A DNA stretch of 64,000 nucleotides, taken from Aspergillus flavus (lineage: Eukaryota; Ascomycota; Eurotiomycetes; Eurotiales; Aspergillaceae). Numbering within the stretch: the stretch's first letter is position 1; every line of letters starts with the position of its first letter. Where the stretch lies: positions 1,674,001 to 1,738,000 of the forward strand of contig NC_092409.1 in the NCBI RefSeq assembly GCF_009017415.1. The letters are read 5' to 3'. Below are positions 32,809 to 46,428 of this stretch, one piece after another. The notes beneath the pieces were generated by a model, which did not search any database, was not told the DNA's origin, and saw nothing but the letters and a program-made list of their open reading frames with translations. A program made the position numbers and the translations under genes.

Positions 32809-33482
32809 TGAAGATATTGTAATGATTGATGCCTTGATCTGGACTTATCGCTGCGTTGCTCTTTTACCTGTATTACTAGTATTCAGCGAGGACCATCTGT
32901 TCTTGATAACGTTCACAATTTAGGGCTATCCACGGAACGTAATAAGTCCATTGTAGCAAACAGAATCGCATAGATAAGTAAAAGACCGGTAGGGAGACAA
33001 AACGACAAAAAGTCTTGTGGCGAAGTCACCGACCAAGATAATACAACAAAAACCCGGGTATGCTTTACTTTTTGTAAAGTAAGTGGACAATCAACGATAT
33101 CAAACGAAAGAAAGAAAAACAGCGCGGATTCGTCATCAGTAAAAAGTCGTTTAAACAGTCATGCAAATCGCAAGGAATCCCATTCCAGTCAAGCAATCAA
33201 CCAGACGCCGCGCTCAAGGTAAAATCAATCCATCCCTAACATACGCCCAGGAAAGCAGTCAAACTCGATACCAAGTCCCATCCTCCAAATACCTTTTGAG
33301 GACCACCTTTTGACCGACCTTGTGCCCAACCCTCGTGTGATCGTGATTCCGCTGAAACGGCATACATACTCATACAGTACATGGCGCGCGCACAAAAATA
33401 ATAGTACAGACGAAAGGATGCGAAGACAATGACCCAATATCAATCATCAAAGATAGAAAGGAAAAGAAAACATCAAGGAGCG
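32809..33482. other. Convergent 3' region
   Basis: Between the convergent 3' ends of the EEP gene and TF3. No gene seen. Confidence 0.5.
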
Positions 33483-36475
33483 TCAACGGCTGAATTCGGT
33501 CCAGACGGTGCTGAGCCAACTGCCCGAGAGTCCGTTGTCCGATGGCATGATCCCCGGAATTTGATCGTACTCGCATCCCTCCAGAAACGCCAGCACGTCC
33601 TCGCCACCCAGACTCGTAGACCACATGCTATTTGAGGTGAAGCTGTCCATCCCATCTACCGTCGCTGGGGGTGAGGCGGCCGGGTGCGCCGAGCCGGGAG
33701 GTGGCAACAGCGGCAGACCATGCGATGCGGCGGCATTAATGGGGGGTAGCGACTGAGAGTATGGTGGTGGTGGCGGTTGCTGGCGGGGGCCCAACCATGG
33801 GTTTAGAGGCTGAAGACGGCCAGATTGGGATGCAACTGTGCTGTATTGTGACGAGGTTGCACCCGCTGTTGTGGCGGGCGGAGCCCCGTAGGAACCAGCC
33901 GGTCCAATGGCCGGAAGGGTAGGCGATGAATTGTTATAGAGGGGCCCCTCCGGGTGATGCTGCAGCGATGGAAGCGAGAACGGAGATTGGGATTGCAAAG
34001 ACCGGCCGGGAGGTAATGGGAGACTAGGACGTCGTTCGCCATCTGGTCCAGGAAGGGGCATACCGGGACTGTTGATGGGTACCCAGGATTCACGGCGTCC
34101 ACCGGCGCCATCTAGCGGTATCTCCATAGGTTCTCCTGGATCACTGCGAAGAGTGTTGCTGCCGGCGTCGCTGATGTTGGTCACACGATCACTGACTCCT
34201 GCCGCGCCATCCTCATCGCCGCCGTTTTCTGGTAACTGGTCTTCGATAGAACCAAAGTCAAGGAACAACTTTTCCAGCATTTTGAATTCTTCAAGACCGC
34301 CACCCACTCCACCTTCACGGACAGGTCGGGGACCATTGGTTTGTATGTCCATAACCTCCGGGATCGAGTCTAATTTGCGGGAGTGCCGGCGGAAATCCTG
34401 TTTGACCTTGGAGAAATAACTATGGAGTCGGTTGAGTGTACGGAACCACCCACGTGCCATTTTGAGACGTGTCCGCATCTCGCGAAGAATATCAAGAGCT
34501 TTCCGAGTCTGGCCCTGGCCCTGTTGATTGCCATCACCGGCCGAATTAGATTTGGAACCAAGGATGCCTTCCGGATCCATGTGTGGAAAGTGTGCTGCGT
34601 AGATACCAATGAAGACAGCATTGTAAACAGCGAAGCCCACCAATGGGTTCTCGACGAGCACACCTCGGTCCTGACAGGTTACAACCAGGTCCATCATCTG
34701 CCGGGCGGCACCAAAGAGCTCGCGAGCACTTTCGCGCCAGAAACCATCGGGTACGCCCACTTTTTCGCCGGGAAAGAGAGGGTCGTCTAGAGGACCAACG
34801 GGCTCTGCACAACGTACAGGAAGGAAAGGGATGTAGGCGCGGTGAAGGACGAGTACCGAGAGAAAGTAGACCACATGCATCAGGGTGTAGGGGGAAAGAT
34901 TAGTCTTGTACATGATATGAGTATCCGTATTGCGTGTTGAGTACTGAAGGTTGCGGGACAGTCCATCCTGGAATTCACCCAAGATTGAGCGAAGTTTAGA
35001 GAACTGAGAGTCAGGATGCCATGGGGGTAATTGTTCATTTCTATGATTGTTGGTTAGCTTTATCTAATTGAGATAGAGGAAGCAGTAGCATACCTTCTTC
35101 CACCAGCGCAGGACCACTTTGCAATACTACCCCAGATGCGGATAATGCGGATGACTCGACTCAACACGGCCTCCTCCGCGCCAATCTCCCAGCGATCAAT
35201 CTCATCCTCACTTGAGTCCTTTCTTCGAGAAATAGGGGACCAAGATTTTGGGTCAGGGGTGATATTATTGGGAAGCTTGTCGTCACCAAAACCCCCCAGA
35301 CTCTGACGAATACTAGGGATCTGGACACCCTGCGCGCCAAAGCTCTGCGGACGGCGAACCACGGGCTCACTCAGGCGCGAGGTACGCACGCGCTCTCCAA
35401 AGGCGAATGCGTTGTCACTAGGTAGCTGAATGCCCAGTTCCTTGACTCGGATCATGCGTGGGCGATATTTACCACTACTCAAACACCGATCAAGGATAAA
35501 ACACGCCCAAAAGGTGCGTCGCTTAGTTTCTTGCGCGATAACATCATCGGACGTTTGTTCCTTTGGCTCCATACCACGTCGGGAAATGCCGAAGAGATCT
35601 GTTTCCGCTCTAAACGCAGGTGATCTGGGGCCATCTCGTGAGAAGACATCATTCTCTAGTTCGTAGGGAAGACCCATCGCCTGGGACAGTCGGATGGCCA
35701 TGCCCACATATAACCAGGCACTCTTACCACGACACATGCCCCATTCGTGGAGCGCCAACATTAACAATGCTTGCACACGGGTCAAGTCGGTTATGGCGAG
35801 GCTGGCACCGTCCACACCGGCCAGCCGGCTGCGCAGTGCTGTCGCATAGAACTCGGATGCGAGAGCTGGATTGGAAGGGCTTCCTGGGGATGCGGGAGAG
35901 TGGTATGCAACAAGTTGGGGATGGAAACGAGCGGTGAGAGCAAGCACTCCGAGGGGGATCAAGGGACTTAAATCTGATTTTGCCGCCGGTGGGCTTTGAG
36001 CGTTTTCTCGGGAATTATCTTGATTTGTAGGGGCGGTAGATGATGAGGATGACTGAGGGCCGGACAGCTGTCGAATGTGGCCCATAAAGGTAGCAGGGTG
36101 CAGGAAAGGTAGAATAGTCGCAAAGTGTGATTGGAATAAGTCGAACACAGCTTCCCAGACCTTAACCGTCAAGATGGACGAATCGAGCACATCGAGGGTT
36201 CCTTTGGCGGCATCCTTCGCTGCGGATGACGAGACTGCAACAGACTTGCGAGGCCGTTGCCTTTTCGGGCCATCCATGTCTCCATTGCGATCATCTCCAT
36301 CCGCCAAAGCAGCGAGATCCCGCTTGGCAGCAGCTCCACCGACACCGATGGCTGGCGTAGGATATACACATTCTCGGCCGGACGATTCGCAGGCGCGGCA
36401 GGTGGTGTCGATGCCGGCATTGACACATTTAATCTTGCTGCGACGACAGCGTGCACAGGCGATGCTGGACCGCAT
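33483..36475 (-). CDS. Large Zn2Cys6 transcription factor (TF3), 979 aa
   Basis: Exon 1 36475-35094 and exon 2 35040-33483, joined through a 53-nt intron so that GGRR continues as NEQLPPWHPDSQFSKL. The zinc cluster is at the very N-terminus: C7, C10, C17, C26, C29, C36 in SIACARCRRSKIKC. A fungal_trans-type domain follows (about 120-480), with FHPQLVAYHSP, LALHEWGMCRGKSAWLYVGM, RLSQAMGLPYEL and ETKRRTFWACFILDRCLSSG. Residues from about 650 on are low-complexity, rich in Pro, Ser, Gly and Gln, ending in a conserved acidic/aromatic tail with GGEDVLAFLEGCEYDQIPG, a probable activation region. The frame remains open upstream of 36475, but the zinc cluster position favours this ATG. A 6-kb gene-free region lies upstream. 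I cannot assign a named ortholog. Confidence 0.9.
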
Positions 36476-39400
36476 TATGGCGAAAGAATCAAGGCGCGCG
36501 AGACGGGGCTTCCGTCTCCCTCGTCGATCGGATAGAAAAGAAGGGGGCGGATCAAAGGGAGGGAATCCAAGAAGGGGGAGGGACAATGCAGCCCCAACAA
36601 CTGCTGGCGACACGTGTGGTGATGCCTCCTCAGCGTTGTTTCCCGCGGTATTTCTCCGGTAATATTTCCCCGGGATTCCGAACCAGTGTCGTGATGCTTC
36701 AAGGGAAAGGGGTGACAGAAAGGACCGACCTCCCCCGGCTGTAGTATTTGCGTTAGTACAACAGGCGCGGTCACGCAAAGTCCGAAAAGTTGACCGACCT
36801 TCAGCGCCGTAGCGTACTTTTTTTTTTCTTTTTTTTCTTTTCTTTTTCTTTCCTTGTCTCTCGAGTATGTTCCCGTGCGCAGCACTGGACCCCTTACAGA
36901 CAGTTCGGTAAGTGGTGGTAACTGGCGTTCAAATGACAAACAGGCGGAAGAGTAATGATGAGGCGGAAGAACAGGGAAGAGAGAGAAGAAATAAAAAAAG
37001 AACTAGGGTAATGTGCGACGTGGGTAAAAGCACGCCCGCAACAGGTGTGTGGAGTGCAGTGACGGAGCAGGCCAAAAAGCACAGTAAATCCACCGCCAGA
37101 AAGTCTCAGAGACGAGAGAAAAAGCGGGAATAAGCGGAGTGTGGGGGAAACTCTCAGCCCAGGGTCGGGGCACCGGTCCGGCAAGGCGAAATGGCTGAGG
37201 AAATGGGGAAAGTCTTAACACCCGTCCGTCGGGTGCGAGGTAAGGTAGTGTGGGGGAGGAGCTAAGGGGAGGAAAGGAGGAAAGAATAAAAAAAGAAAAA
37301 AGGGTAATCAAAGGGGGAGACGGAGGGAAGACGAGGAATAAAAATGGTTCCTCTCGTTGTCTGTCTCTCTCTCTTGTTCTCCTTCCGGACGAGCATACTA
37401 ACTAGGCATAAGACTAAAAGGAATCTCAGGCACATCCACTGGGGCAGGAATTGCGGAGGCCCGGCCAGCGTTAGTCCCCAGTGGGTCTAGTGTCGTTGGT
37501 GAGCAGCAAGTCGATGCAAGGACGCGACCGAGCCGCCGGAGAGTGGGAGGTGGAGCCCCAGTTTCCGAGAGCCGATGAATGTGATCATAGATGCTGGGAA
37601 ACGACTGAGGGTGGGAGTGATTGTTCTTTGAGGGGTAGAATTTAAATTCAGATCATAGTATAATATTGACGTGAAGTATTCTATCCGGGAACAATTTCCA
37701 TGTCCAACCGGGCAAAACATGCCAACGTAGACAGAGAGTAGACCATACCAACAGCAGCGTGGGGAGGCAAAAGGAAAAGAGTGGCCGAGAGTCGGGTAAA
37801 TTACCATAATTTTACTGGGGTTCCGTCCGGAGACGCTGCCGTCTGATTGTCATGGCTCGTAATAATACGAAGTCCTTCGGGAACTACCAGTTGGCGGCCA
37901 GTAGACCCGACCCGATCGATAGGAAACTCTTACAGTGACTACTGTCTGACATCCACCTTAACGGTTACTTAAAATCCACTAAGCATGGTGGTCGAGCTAG
38001 ATGTACAATGCAATTAAGAAATCATGAATCATGCAAGAAACTATACTGGACCTGGACCTGGGCTGTTGTATTAAAAACTAAAAAAATGAAAGGTGCACCT
38101 CTCATGGATTCCAGTTTCATTTCCCTACCGACCGACCGAAGAAGCCGGTTACCAGCAGCCGTGTGGAACGTCACTTGACACTGCAAATTATTTCTCCAGC
38201 AGTCAAGCTATTACATAACCAATTTTCCCTTCCCCGGCTTATTGTCGTCTAAAAAGGCAAAACGGTTATCCAGTTCTTGGGGCAACGCCGCATCCACACA
38301 TTGTTAAAATAAATGTCAATCATAACATTTATCCAGATCTGTCTTCGCTCCTGTTTTGTTAATTATTTCCCCCTTCGTTCGTCTTCCCCATAGATTGGTC
38401 GCATCTATAATCCCGATCGGTTATTATCCGGGGTTAAGAAGAAGACACAGCCAGAAACATCATGCCATCCACCGATGTCTGACTTGGAGCTCAAACACAA
38501 GCTCACGTTGGACCCTATAAGTTCACACCGATCCCAAGCTTGACAGTACCCCAGCTGCATCCTTACTCCAAACTCTAATGTTAAGATCCAAAAATTGCAA
38601 AATGAGGGGAAACGGCAAATGAATCACACTCCTCAACAAACGAACCTCGGGTATCGACTCATGTTGATGGGATTTTATTTTCGTCCGTCGGGTATGGACT
38701 CAGCTGTAACTTTAGCCACGCAGGCTGACCTTTTTTCCTATTTTTCTATTTTATTTTTATCTGATAGGCTTTGGGCCTCCCCGCGGGGAGGGAAGCGAGA
38801 TCCTAATGGACTGCTCATCCTTGTCTAGATACTGATTTGAGGACCAGGAACTACCCCAACGGAGATTGGCTGGCACTCACAGGGATGGAATCCCGATCGA
38901 CACGGAAAACGCTGTCTGCACATGAGAGTTTGTCCATACGGAGAAGATCATGTTATATTATATCATGTGTTAGGTCATGTGTACGACTTGGATCCCAAAT
39001 CTCATACGATATAGTTATCACCTGTACAACTCATGAACCTCTAATTTCTTTTTTTTTTCGGTTCCTAAGTATGGATTGATCCGTACGGAGTATCTTCAAG
39101 TAAAGAATGAGATCTTTTGTTTGTCCACGGGAGTCGTACAGTATGACCCCACGACACTGGGAATGAATCGAACCCGACCCGACCAGCATCGGAATTCCTA
39201 GACCGGCAACTCCCCGCCCTCTGCGCAGTTCCATTTTAACCGGTCCCGTGTCGCTGCTCGGCCCCAGCCGCCATTCATGATTGGTCTCCAGTTACCACCC
39301 GAGGCTAGACAAGCGAACCGATCCCCGCAAATGGCCTCTTCGTTGATTCTTCGTTCATAATTAGGTTATGATTCGTTTAAGTAATATTAGTTTGGGCCGT

Positions 39401-42400
39401 GGGATAATCGGGGATCCCCGGAGGAAATCCGATGTCAATGGAGAAAGGTGAAAGGTGGTACGGGATGCCCTAAAAAACACAAATAAAAAAATACAACGGA
39501 AAATCAAAAAATCAAAAAATAAAAAAAAGAATTGCATCCTATTGAAGGAGTATTATTTCCTACCTGCTATATGAGGAAATACTACCCGCAGCCAAGTTCT
39601 CCCGTGTCAGGTGCTCTGCAGATTTTGAAGCTTTACTCGAATTGTATCATCCTTGAGATGTAACTATGTACTGTGTAGGTACAAAGTACTTGTGTAAGTC
39701 GATCCGGACCTATACTTAGTACATCGTCCGAATTTGCTTCTTCTCTACGGTAGAAAGGGCGATGATACGGCACCAGTCACAATAAGAAGGTTAGATGACA
39801 CGTTGTACCTCCAATGGTACTACAGTGGTATGTCGCAGGTGCAGAGTACCATGCAACCTGGGCATATAGTACTACCTACGGAGGAAGTACAGGACGGGTG
39901 AGGTTGTACCCCTCCAAACCTTTGACTAACCTCAACTCTTCATTATTACTCCGAGACTAAGGTTTCCCGAAGAACAACCCCGTGATTCAACATGGAAGCA
40001 ATGAAATACTGGACCATAAAAGCAAGCGTAACGACCAGGATCCATCCTCCCACGCGAGATCCCCACTCCCTCACCCTGGGAACGGCATGGTCGGCCCCAT
40101 CCTTTGATGTACTCCTTCTGGACTCGGCCAGTGGCCGCACGGCTTAAGAATAGCCCCGTATCTGACCGGTTTTCATTTGTCGCGACTGGCCGCCACGCCT
40201 CGTGTATCCATCTGTCCTCGGCCTAGCCCCAGTGCCGTCTGGATCGAATAAAAAAGAAGATTTTCCGAAACGGAGGTCTATTACCTACATGGGATTAATC
40301 TAGGTTTTTAAACATTGGTATCGAGCTCACTAACGGAACTAAGAAAATTTCCGGAGTCTGGGGTCCTGTCAGTAGTACCTTTGAACCAACCGAACCTCTG
40401 TGGACGGAGTACGGCGTCTTATTTTATCCAGTATCTCGCTGCACTTTACCCCGAACCGTCATTGGATACATACAAGGCTTGGGAGATTATTTCCTCCCTC
40501 AGCTTTCAATTTCCCGGCGAACTGGCTAAATATCGGCGAGCGCTAGCTAAGCCATGTGTGCTTTCCCATCGGATCGCACACGGAGTGTTCCGTGCTCTAG
40601 ATAGCTAGGGCTTACTCCATTTCTACGGAGCACTCGATTCCATAGTGCTCTATCCACGATCATATTTAATAATTTTACCATGAGACCAATCGTTCCTCGG
40701 CGTCGTGGCGCCACTCTGGGCGCTACATCAGTAACATCCACGATCATAAACGGCGGAGCTCGAGTCTTTCAACCGCTCTCTCGATAAAAAAGGTACGCCC
40801 GACGGGAAGACACGCTTTGTGCCTTTCTTTGTGCACCATGCCATGTGTCTATTTCCTCGTGCACCAATCCGGCCGTGTAGCCTTTATTTTCCAAACGCAC
40901 AAAGAAAAGGGAAAAAATCCCGTCAGACAGAATAGATCCGGACCTTGCCAGATGCAGGACATTGCGAGTCTTCACGGGACCTCGACATTCGTCGACCCGG
41001 GATAGGAGCTCGCCGAATCTAAAGGTCGACGTGGACTCTTGGTGGTCCTGACGGGGGCCTGACACTTCAGCCCCAAAGCTAATTCATTTCATCTATTGGC
41101 GCCACAGGTACAGAGCCCATGGGTCCCCTGAACAGCAGCCATTCACGTCAAACTGGCCTTTGTCCAACCGAGCCCAGTGGCGTTATTGCGAGCCAGCGCT
41201 CGACGTGCGCACAGATTCGGACAAACACAACCCCCATGGATGTCGAGGGTCTATCAATCACGTGGAAGTTTCATTTCCCAAGTCACCCACTTGCTAGAAG
41301 CCAACTCGTCCAGACGAAGAGCCAGAACTCAGCACGGCTCACGAGGGAGAAATGAAACCGAGTCAAGTCAAGCGCTCGATGTGACTTGTCCACGTAGTCC
41401 AATTATCGAGCTGCGCTGTAACCGCCTGAAACTGCAATGTAGCTCGGTAAACGCTTTCAATGCACTTCTTCCGATTGCATCCTCGGCTTAGAACCCCGAG
41501 ATCCGGCATCCTAGTCCAACTATATTCTCTCTCTCCTACGTAGCACACCAAGATCAGCTGCCAGGGGCTGAAAAGGTGTGTGCAATAGCAATACGCGAGA
41601 TGACGCATTAGTATAGCGCGTCGCGCTATCAGGGGATGGAATTGTCCTGTGGCAGCCTGATATACCTCGCTTCTTGTCCTTTTCTCAGCCTACTCATCAT
41701 TCCGAGACCGTAACCTTAACACCCCCCTCTTTGGTACTACCCCGTACCTACATAAGAAAATAGATGGGATTCCCTCCATTAGACAAAACCCCCAATCACA
41801 AACCACCAATTACAACAGTAGCAATCCAGTCTAGCACCGATCATCATTTATCTGGGGGATTTTCCATTACATAAAGCTAGACCTCCCGTCCGAGTCCAGA
41901 ATATTTACCCGAGACCATCAAAATCCGGGGGGTTCGAGGACTTCCCCGGCGAATACCGATAGCAGGCAGTGAACGGCGGAACGGAACTCCGTAAGCGCTA
42001 AACCGCCCAGTGTATGAGGGTGGAAAGGTAGGAGGCAACCGAGGAGAGGGGGGGGGATTTTTTTCCGGTGCGGATTGCCCTTTAGCTTCTGTAACTCTGG
42101 ACTTGGAGAATACGCAAATTTAGTGTTTTGTGGGGTAGATTTAACACGTGCGCTTGGGTGGTGATGCGTTGGTTTCGTGATAGGCGGTTCCTGCCGAGGT
42201 ATTTGGTAATGGATTGGCGCCTGTGGGTTTCTGTTTTTCTTTCTTGTATACGAAGTACTACCTTACCATGTCTTTTGGGAAGGTGAGATGAGATATTCAG
42301 GAAGGTGCTGGGTTGGTGGAGGGTCTGTGTGTGTGTGTGTGTGTGTGTATGGTGTGATGGGTATTCTCGGATGTTACTCTTTAGGTTTGGAGTCTTATGA

Positions 42401-42637
42401 ACGGGGTGGGTTGTTGAGGTATCCACTATCGTATAACATTTGTAGTGATTAAAAGGCGTATGACAGAAACATAATAATCAACATCGGGTCAATTCAAATT
42501 AGTGTATCATCGTATATTGGACGGCGACATTAGAAGTCTTCGGAAGTCTTCGTATCAAGCTTGCATCTCTTCCTAGGTATGAGAGGGATAGAACCTGCTC
42601 TCGTCAGCTTGCATCTTTCGGTTGTGAGAGTGGGTAC
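36476..42637. other. 6-kb region without a supportable gene
   Basis: Upstream of TF3 and downstream of the Ca2+/H+ exchanger. Near TF3 it has poly-T/pyrimidine tracts (36818-36850) and purine-rich stretches, as expected for a long 5' leader. The middle (39480-39900) is AT-rich and full of GTAC/TAC words. All frames over 60 codons either begin at TTG or GTG or lack motifs. A hairpin with arms GAGCACT/AGTGCTC lies at about 40629-40651. A long non-coding RNA or extended regulatory region is possible. Confidence 0.45.
42326..42349 (+). repeat. (TG)n microsatellite
   Basis: About 12 uninterrupted TG units, in the 3' flank of the Ca2+/H+ exchanger gene. Confidence 0.9.
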
Positions 42638-44880
42638 CTACCAAGCTGCCACGGCAATAATTAAGTACATCATCATTAGGAGGACGCCCTCAAGCCAATG
42701 GGATTTTCCGTCGGCGATGAGATAGTTTACCTGGCTCTGTTTAGTAAAGTTCTATTGATTAAGGACGGCGTTGACGTACCAGCAGAACGGCAACAAATAG
42801 CAGAATCACTTGGAATGCGTCGAAGTACAAAGTCTGCTAGAGTCAGTAACTGGCTACTATTGTCAGAATAAGTCGAATGTAGTGTACCATGTCATTGTTG
42901 CCTAGACACGCAGTTAGCAACGTACAGCTTCACAAAACACAATTGAGATTTACTCACCCATGCCCCATCCAATCACAATGATCAGCGGAAGCACCAACAA
43001 TGCGATTTGCATGCTGGACCCTACGGCCACGCCGATTGCTAAGTCCATTTTGTCCTTGCATGCCACCGTCACGGCCGTAGCATGTTCCGCCGCGTTGCCC
43101 ACAATCGGAAGGAGAATCAATCCCACAAAGGTCTTGGAGATACCGCCGCGGTCCGTAATCGCATTGATAGAATCAACCTACGCAATTAGCTTGGTGTGAT
43201 TGACGGATTCCAGGAGTGCATCATACCATGAACTCAGCGCACAGCGCGACTAGGGCCGTCGCGATAGCCAAGGTCAGCACAGCCACCCAGATGCTTAGCT
43301 GAGGCTCTTCCTCCTCCTCGTCGGGGTCTTGCAGCTGCATTTGCTGTGCGTTCTGTCCCGCTAAGGTGGCAGTCATTTTGCCTATCTGTGCGATTCCCCG
43401 ATGAGTGTCACCCTCGTTCACTTTCCCACGTCTCTTCTCAACTTTGGGACTCGGGCTATTGTACATCTCCGTGTGCGAGCCCAACTGGAAGAAAAGATAG
43501 CATCCGTATACGACCAGCATAATAATACTGGTTCCTACAATTTGTGAGAAATGATCCGTGAGCTGCCTGCGAACGTAACTTACCTCGCGAGAGTTCTGCA
43601 ACACCACTGTCGCCCGCTGGAGTCGAATTAGCATTTGATATCCCAGAGGGCTGTTCATTGACTTACCACCGGACCAGTTGTGGAAGGCAGTGGGAATAAT
43701 TAAGCATCCCACTGCCAACGCAAGAAGACTGGCTGCTGTTTGGGCAACGACCGGGTTGAAATGCTGCTCCAGGCGGTTGACGCCTCCAAAGAAGAAACAC
43801 ATTCCCATAACGAGGAGAAGGTTCGACAACATACTTCCAATAAGGGAAGTCTGTACAATCACGACTTCATCGTCGACCAGCGCAATAATAGCCACAATTA
43901 GTTCGACGGCATTACTAATATTTTGTTAGTCAAGGTGACAAGTAGAAGTAGCAGAAATTCTCTTACCCAAAACTTGCGTTGAGTAGGCCACCGATGGTTT
44001 CGCCAGTGCTAGATTCATCAGCTATCATCTACTTCAAAGAGTCTGTATATCATACCGCATGGCAATCTCTTCTGTCGCGTAACCCAACATAGCTGCAAGA
44101 GGGCTGCCCTGTGTCAGTTACATAACGTAAGGTCCGCTTCGAGACGGGGGATACACACATAATGGCAATAAAGTTCACCACGAACACAGCAACTGGATCA
44201 ACATCGACATAGTTCAATGCGACTCGGCAATAGTCAGCAGTGGATCTTGGTTGTCAGAGACATGTGTACTTACTTCCAGCTGGAGCAGCAAGTAAGAGGA
44301 CGTTGACCCAGGAATTGAAGAGAGTCGCTTTTAACTGTCCCATGGCGGTAAACTTCGGCTTCTCCTTGACATCTTCTGCCGAGTTCGAATTCATGTCCCC
44401 ATCTAGAGATTTATCCCCAAATCCGCTCGCGAAGGTCCTCCTCTTTCGAGGTCCTCCCATCTGATCTTCATCCAGTCCGGTTTGGGCTGGAATGTTAATA
44501 GGTTCATTGCTGTGCATTGACGGCTCACGTCCCGCTCTATAGGGAGTACCCTGATCGGTACCAGACGACTCTGGAGGGAAAGTATCCGAATGCTCTGGGC
44601 CTACCAAGCCGTCTGTCATATCCCTCCGCCGGCGACGCTCCTCGTCAAGGGGCACATCTCCTGCAGTGCGGATGGGAGTAAGCTTGCTCTCGAGCTGGAT
44701 AGAATCCGTTCGGCGCGGCCGTTGGCGTCGAAATTTCTTGAAGGGATTGTGAGTTGACGGCTCACCATCCTGGTCATACCATGCCAGGTTCCTAGCTTGA
44801 CGTCGATATTTGTCTGCATTCCCAGGCAATGTTAACCACGGTCAGGATCCAGGAAAGAGGAATTGACATGACATACGCAT
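42638..44880 (-). CDS. Vacuolar Ca2+/H+ exchanger (CAX/Vcx1 family), 556 aa, 12 exons
   Basis: Antiporter that loads Ca2+ into the vacuole in exchange for protons. Exons: 44880-44877, 44813-44274, 44222-44159, 44103-44056, 44008-43967, 43914-43667, 43616-43584, 43534-43227, 43177-42958, 42901-42888, 42836-42780, 42730-42638; all phases close (1671 nt). The two cation-selectivity repeats are [13 protein letters not shown] and [13 protein letters not shown]. About eleven hydrophobic segments occur, and an acidic loop ([10 protein letters not shown]) separates the halves, as in the family. The N-terminal 165 residues are hydrophilic and basic, longer than in yeast Vcx1, and may be regulatory. 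The first exon (ATGC) and its intron are the least certain part. Some relatives use another cation such as Mn2+. Confidence 0.9.
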
Positions 44881-46428
44881 TGTTCCTATGAGTTTCTTGC
44901 CCGCTTATTATCGTGGGAAGAGGAGTCAATACTTATAAACTACATGAAGATTAGAATGATAATTCGTGTGTATACTAATTATAGGTTATCGAGCCACGAG
45001 CGAGCCTGGTGACGGGAGGCGCCATGTTGAGGCACAGTTGCACAACCCGCCGTAGCCAGGGAACCATCAATGCTGAGCATAGATAGGCAGCAGTATGAAA
45101 AAACGTACTAAGGTGATGTTCGCCTGAGCGACAATATCAGATAGAGGGGCCTTGTGTGGCTTGAGTGATGGGTCTGAAGAAGCTCAGCCTCAGTTGTGGC
45201 CACCAAGAAATCCAAGACCAGGACAAGACGTCTTGAGTACGACAAGCCTTCTCGGCAGAACAGCGATCGTAGTTTTAGTTTTCTGGGTGAAAAAAAAAAA
45301 AAGAAGAGCGAATCGACCGGTTCTAAAGGCAGACGTGTGACGAAAAAAAAATAAATAAAAAGAAATAAAGAGTCTCAATTAAAATGATTGAACGATAATC
45401 AAGGGGTGCTCCTCTTTCAGAGCGCCTACAGTAGTTTCAAAGAATCTCAACGACAGCAAAAGGGTGGAAAAAAAAGTAAAAGCAAAATTAAGACAGAGAG
45501 CCAAGACGACAGACAAAAAGCAAATTAAGGGGAAATTCCCAAAGCGAGAGAAACGATGATTGATGGCCGACGTATGTTGTCCCAGAGTCCCAGACAAGCA
45601 ATAACTCATCTGTACACAGCCACACTGGGGGTGCGCATTTCTGGTAGTCATGGTAGATCGTCCTTAAACCTGGTGCGTGTCCTGCACTCTTGGGTGGGAA
45701 TTCTGGAGATTTCCTGCCAATGATGGGCAGACATGCTCTCCGAACGGCGGTCTGAGCATGTCATTCGTTCTTTAATCTCATAATCACCAATTATGCTGGT
45801 GTGATACCGCGCAAGGGATGATACAGACAGACACGGGGGAGGACGCCAAGTGTGGTGGTTGTCTCCATACCAAGTCGAACTAGTATAAGACTTGGTTAGT
45901 GGCCGCGCGATCCAGAACCCAAATTTCTTGGATCACAGAGTTTTGTGTGCTGGAACTGCCAAACTTGAGAACTTTTATGACTTCAGGCCTCACCGAGATG
46001 CATGCATTTGTCACAACCAAACCACTGCCAGTGTGCCAAAAGATGAGTAATATCCATACCTGGACAATACACTGAAGAAAATTGATCATGTTGGTGGGTA
46101 CGAGTTTAGCTTCTCAAGGACCAAACCTTTAAAACTTTCAACCCCTGACCCGGACCCATTTTGGTGGACTTATTGGGCACGGAAGCTTATCCTTCCTGCT
46201 GGACTGACTTGAACTTCGGTACATGAGTCTTTGCTAAGGATCGGTCAATGCGTGTGGCTGGTGACGCTTGTAACTCCGCCACATATCAGCCACAGCTGGG
46301 TTATGGACTTGCCTACGCGGTCCCAACCATCATTGACGTTGGGTTTTTCTTAGTTGCTGAGGGGACAGTCGCAGAACCGATGATAGGGCATGACTCTTGG
46401 GGTACTAATGAAAAAAGTATGACGGTTT
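44881..46428. other. Intergenic region upstream of the Ca2+/H+ exchanger
   Basis: Includes A-rich tracts (about 45289-45303 and 45341-45366) and no frame with a recognisable motif. It probably holds the exchanger promoter and 5' leader next to 44880. Confidence 0.5.

Noticed and set aside
39946..40140. 64-codon minus-strand frame with a hydrophobic segment, resembling a small membrane protein
   Set aside because: The frame begins at GTG, with no ATG before the hydrophobic stretch, and no motif or conserved neighbour.
40315..40608. 97-codon plus-strand frame in the 6-kb gap
   Set aside because: It starts at TTG, has no recognisable domain, and no splice continuation was found.
40629..40651. 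Hairpin GAGCACT/AGTGCTC as a terminator or RNA gene
   Set aside because: A 7-bp stem alone is expected by chance in 64 kb, and intrinsic terminators of this kind are not used by Pol II.
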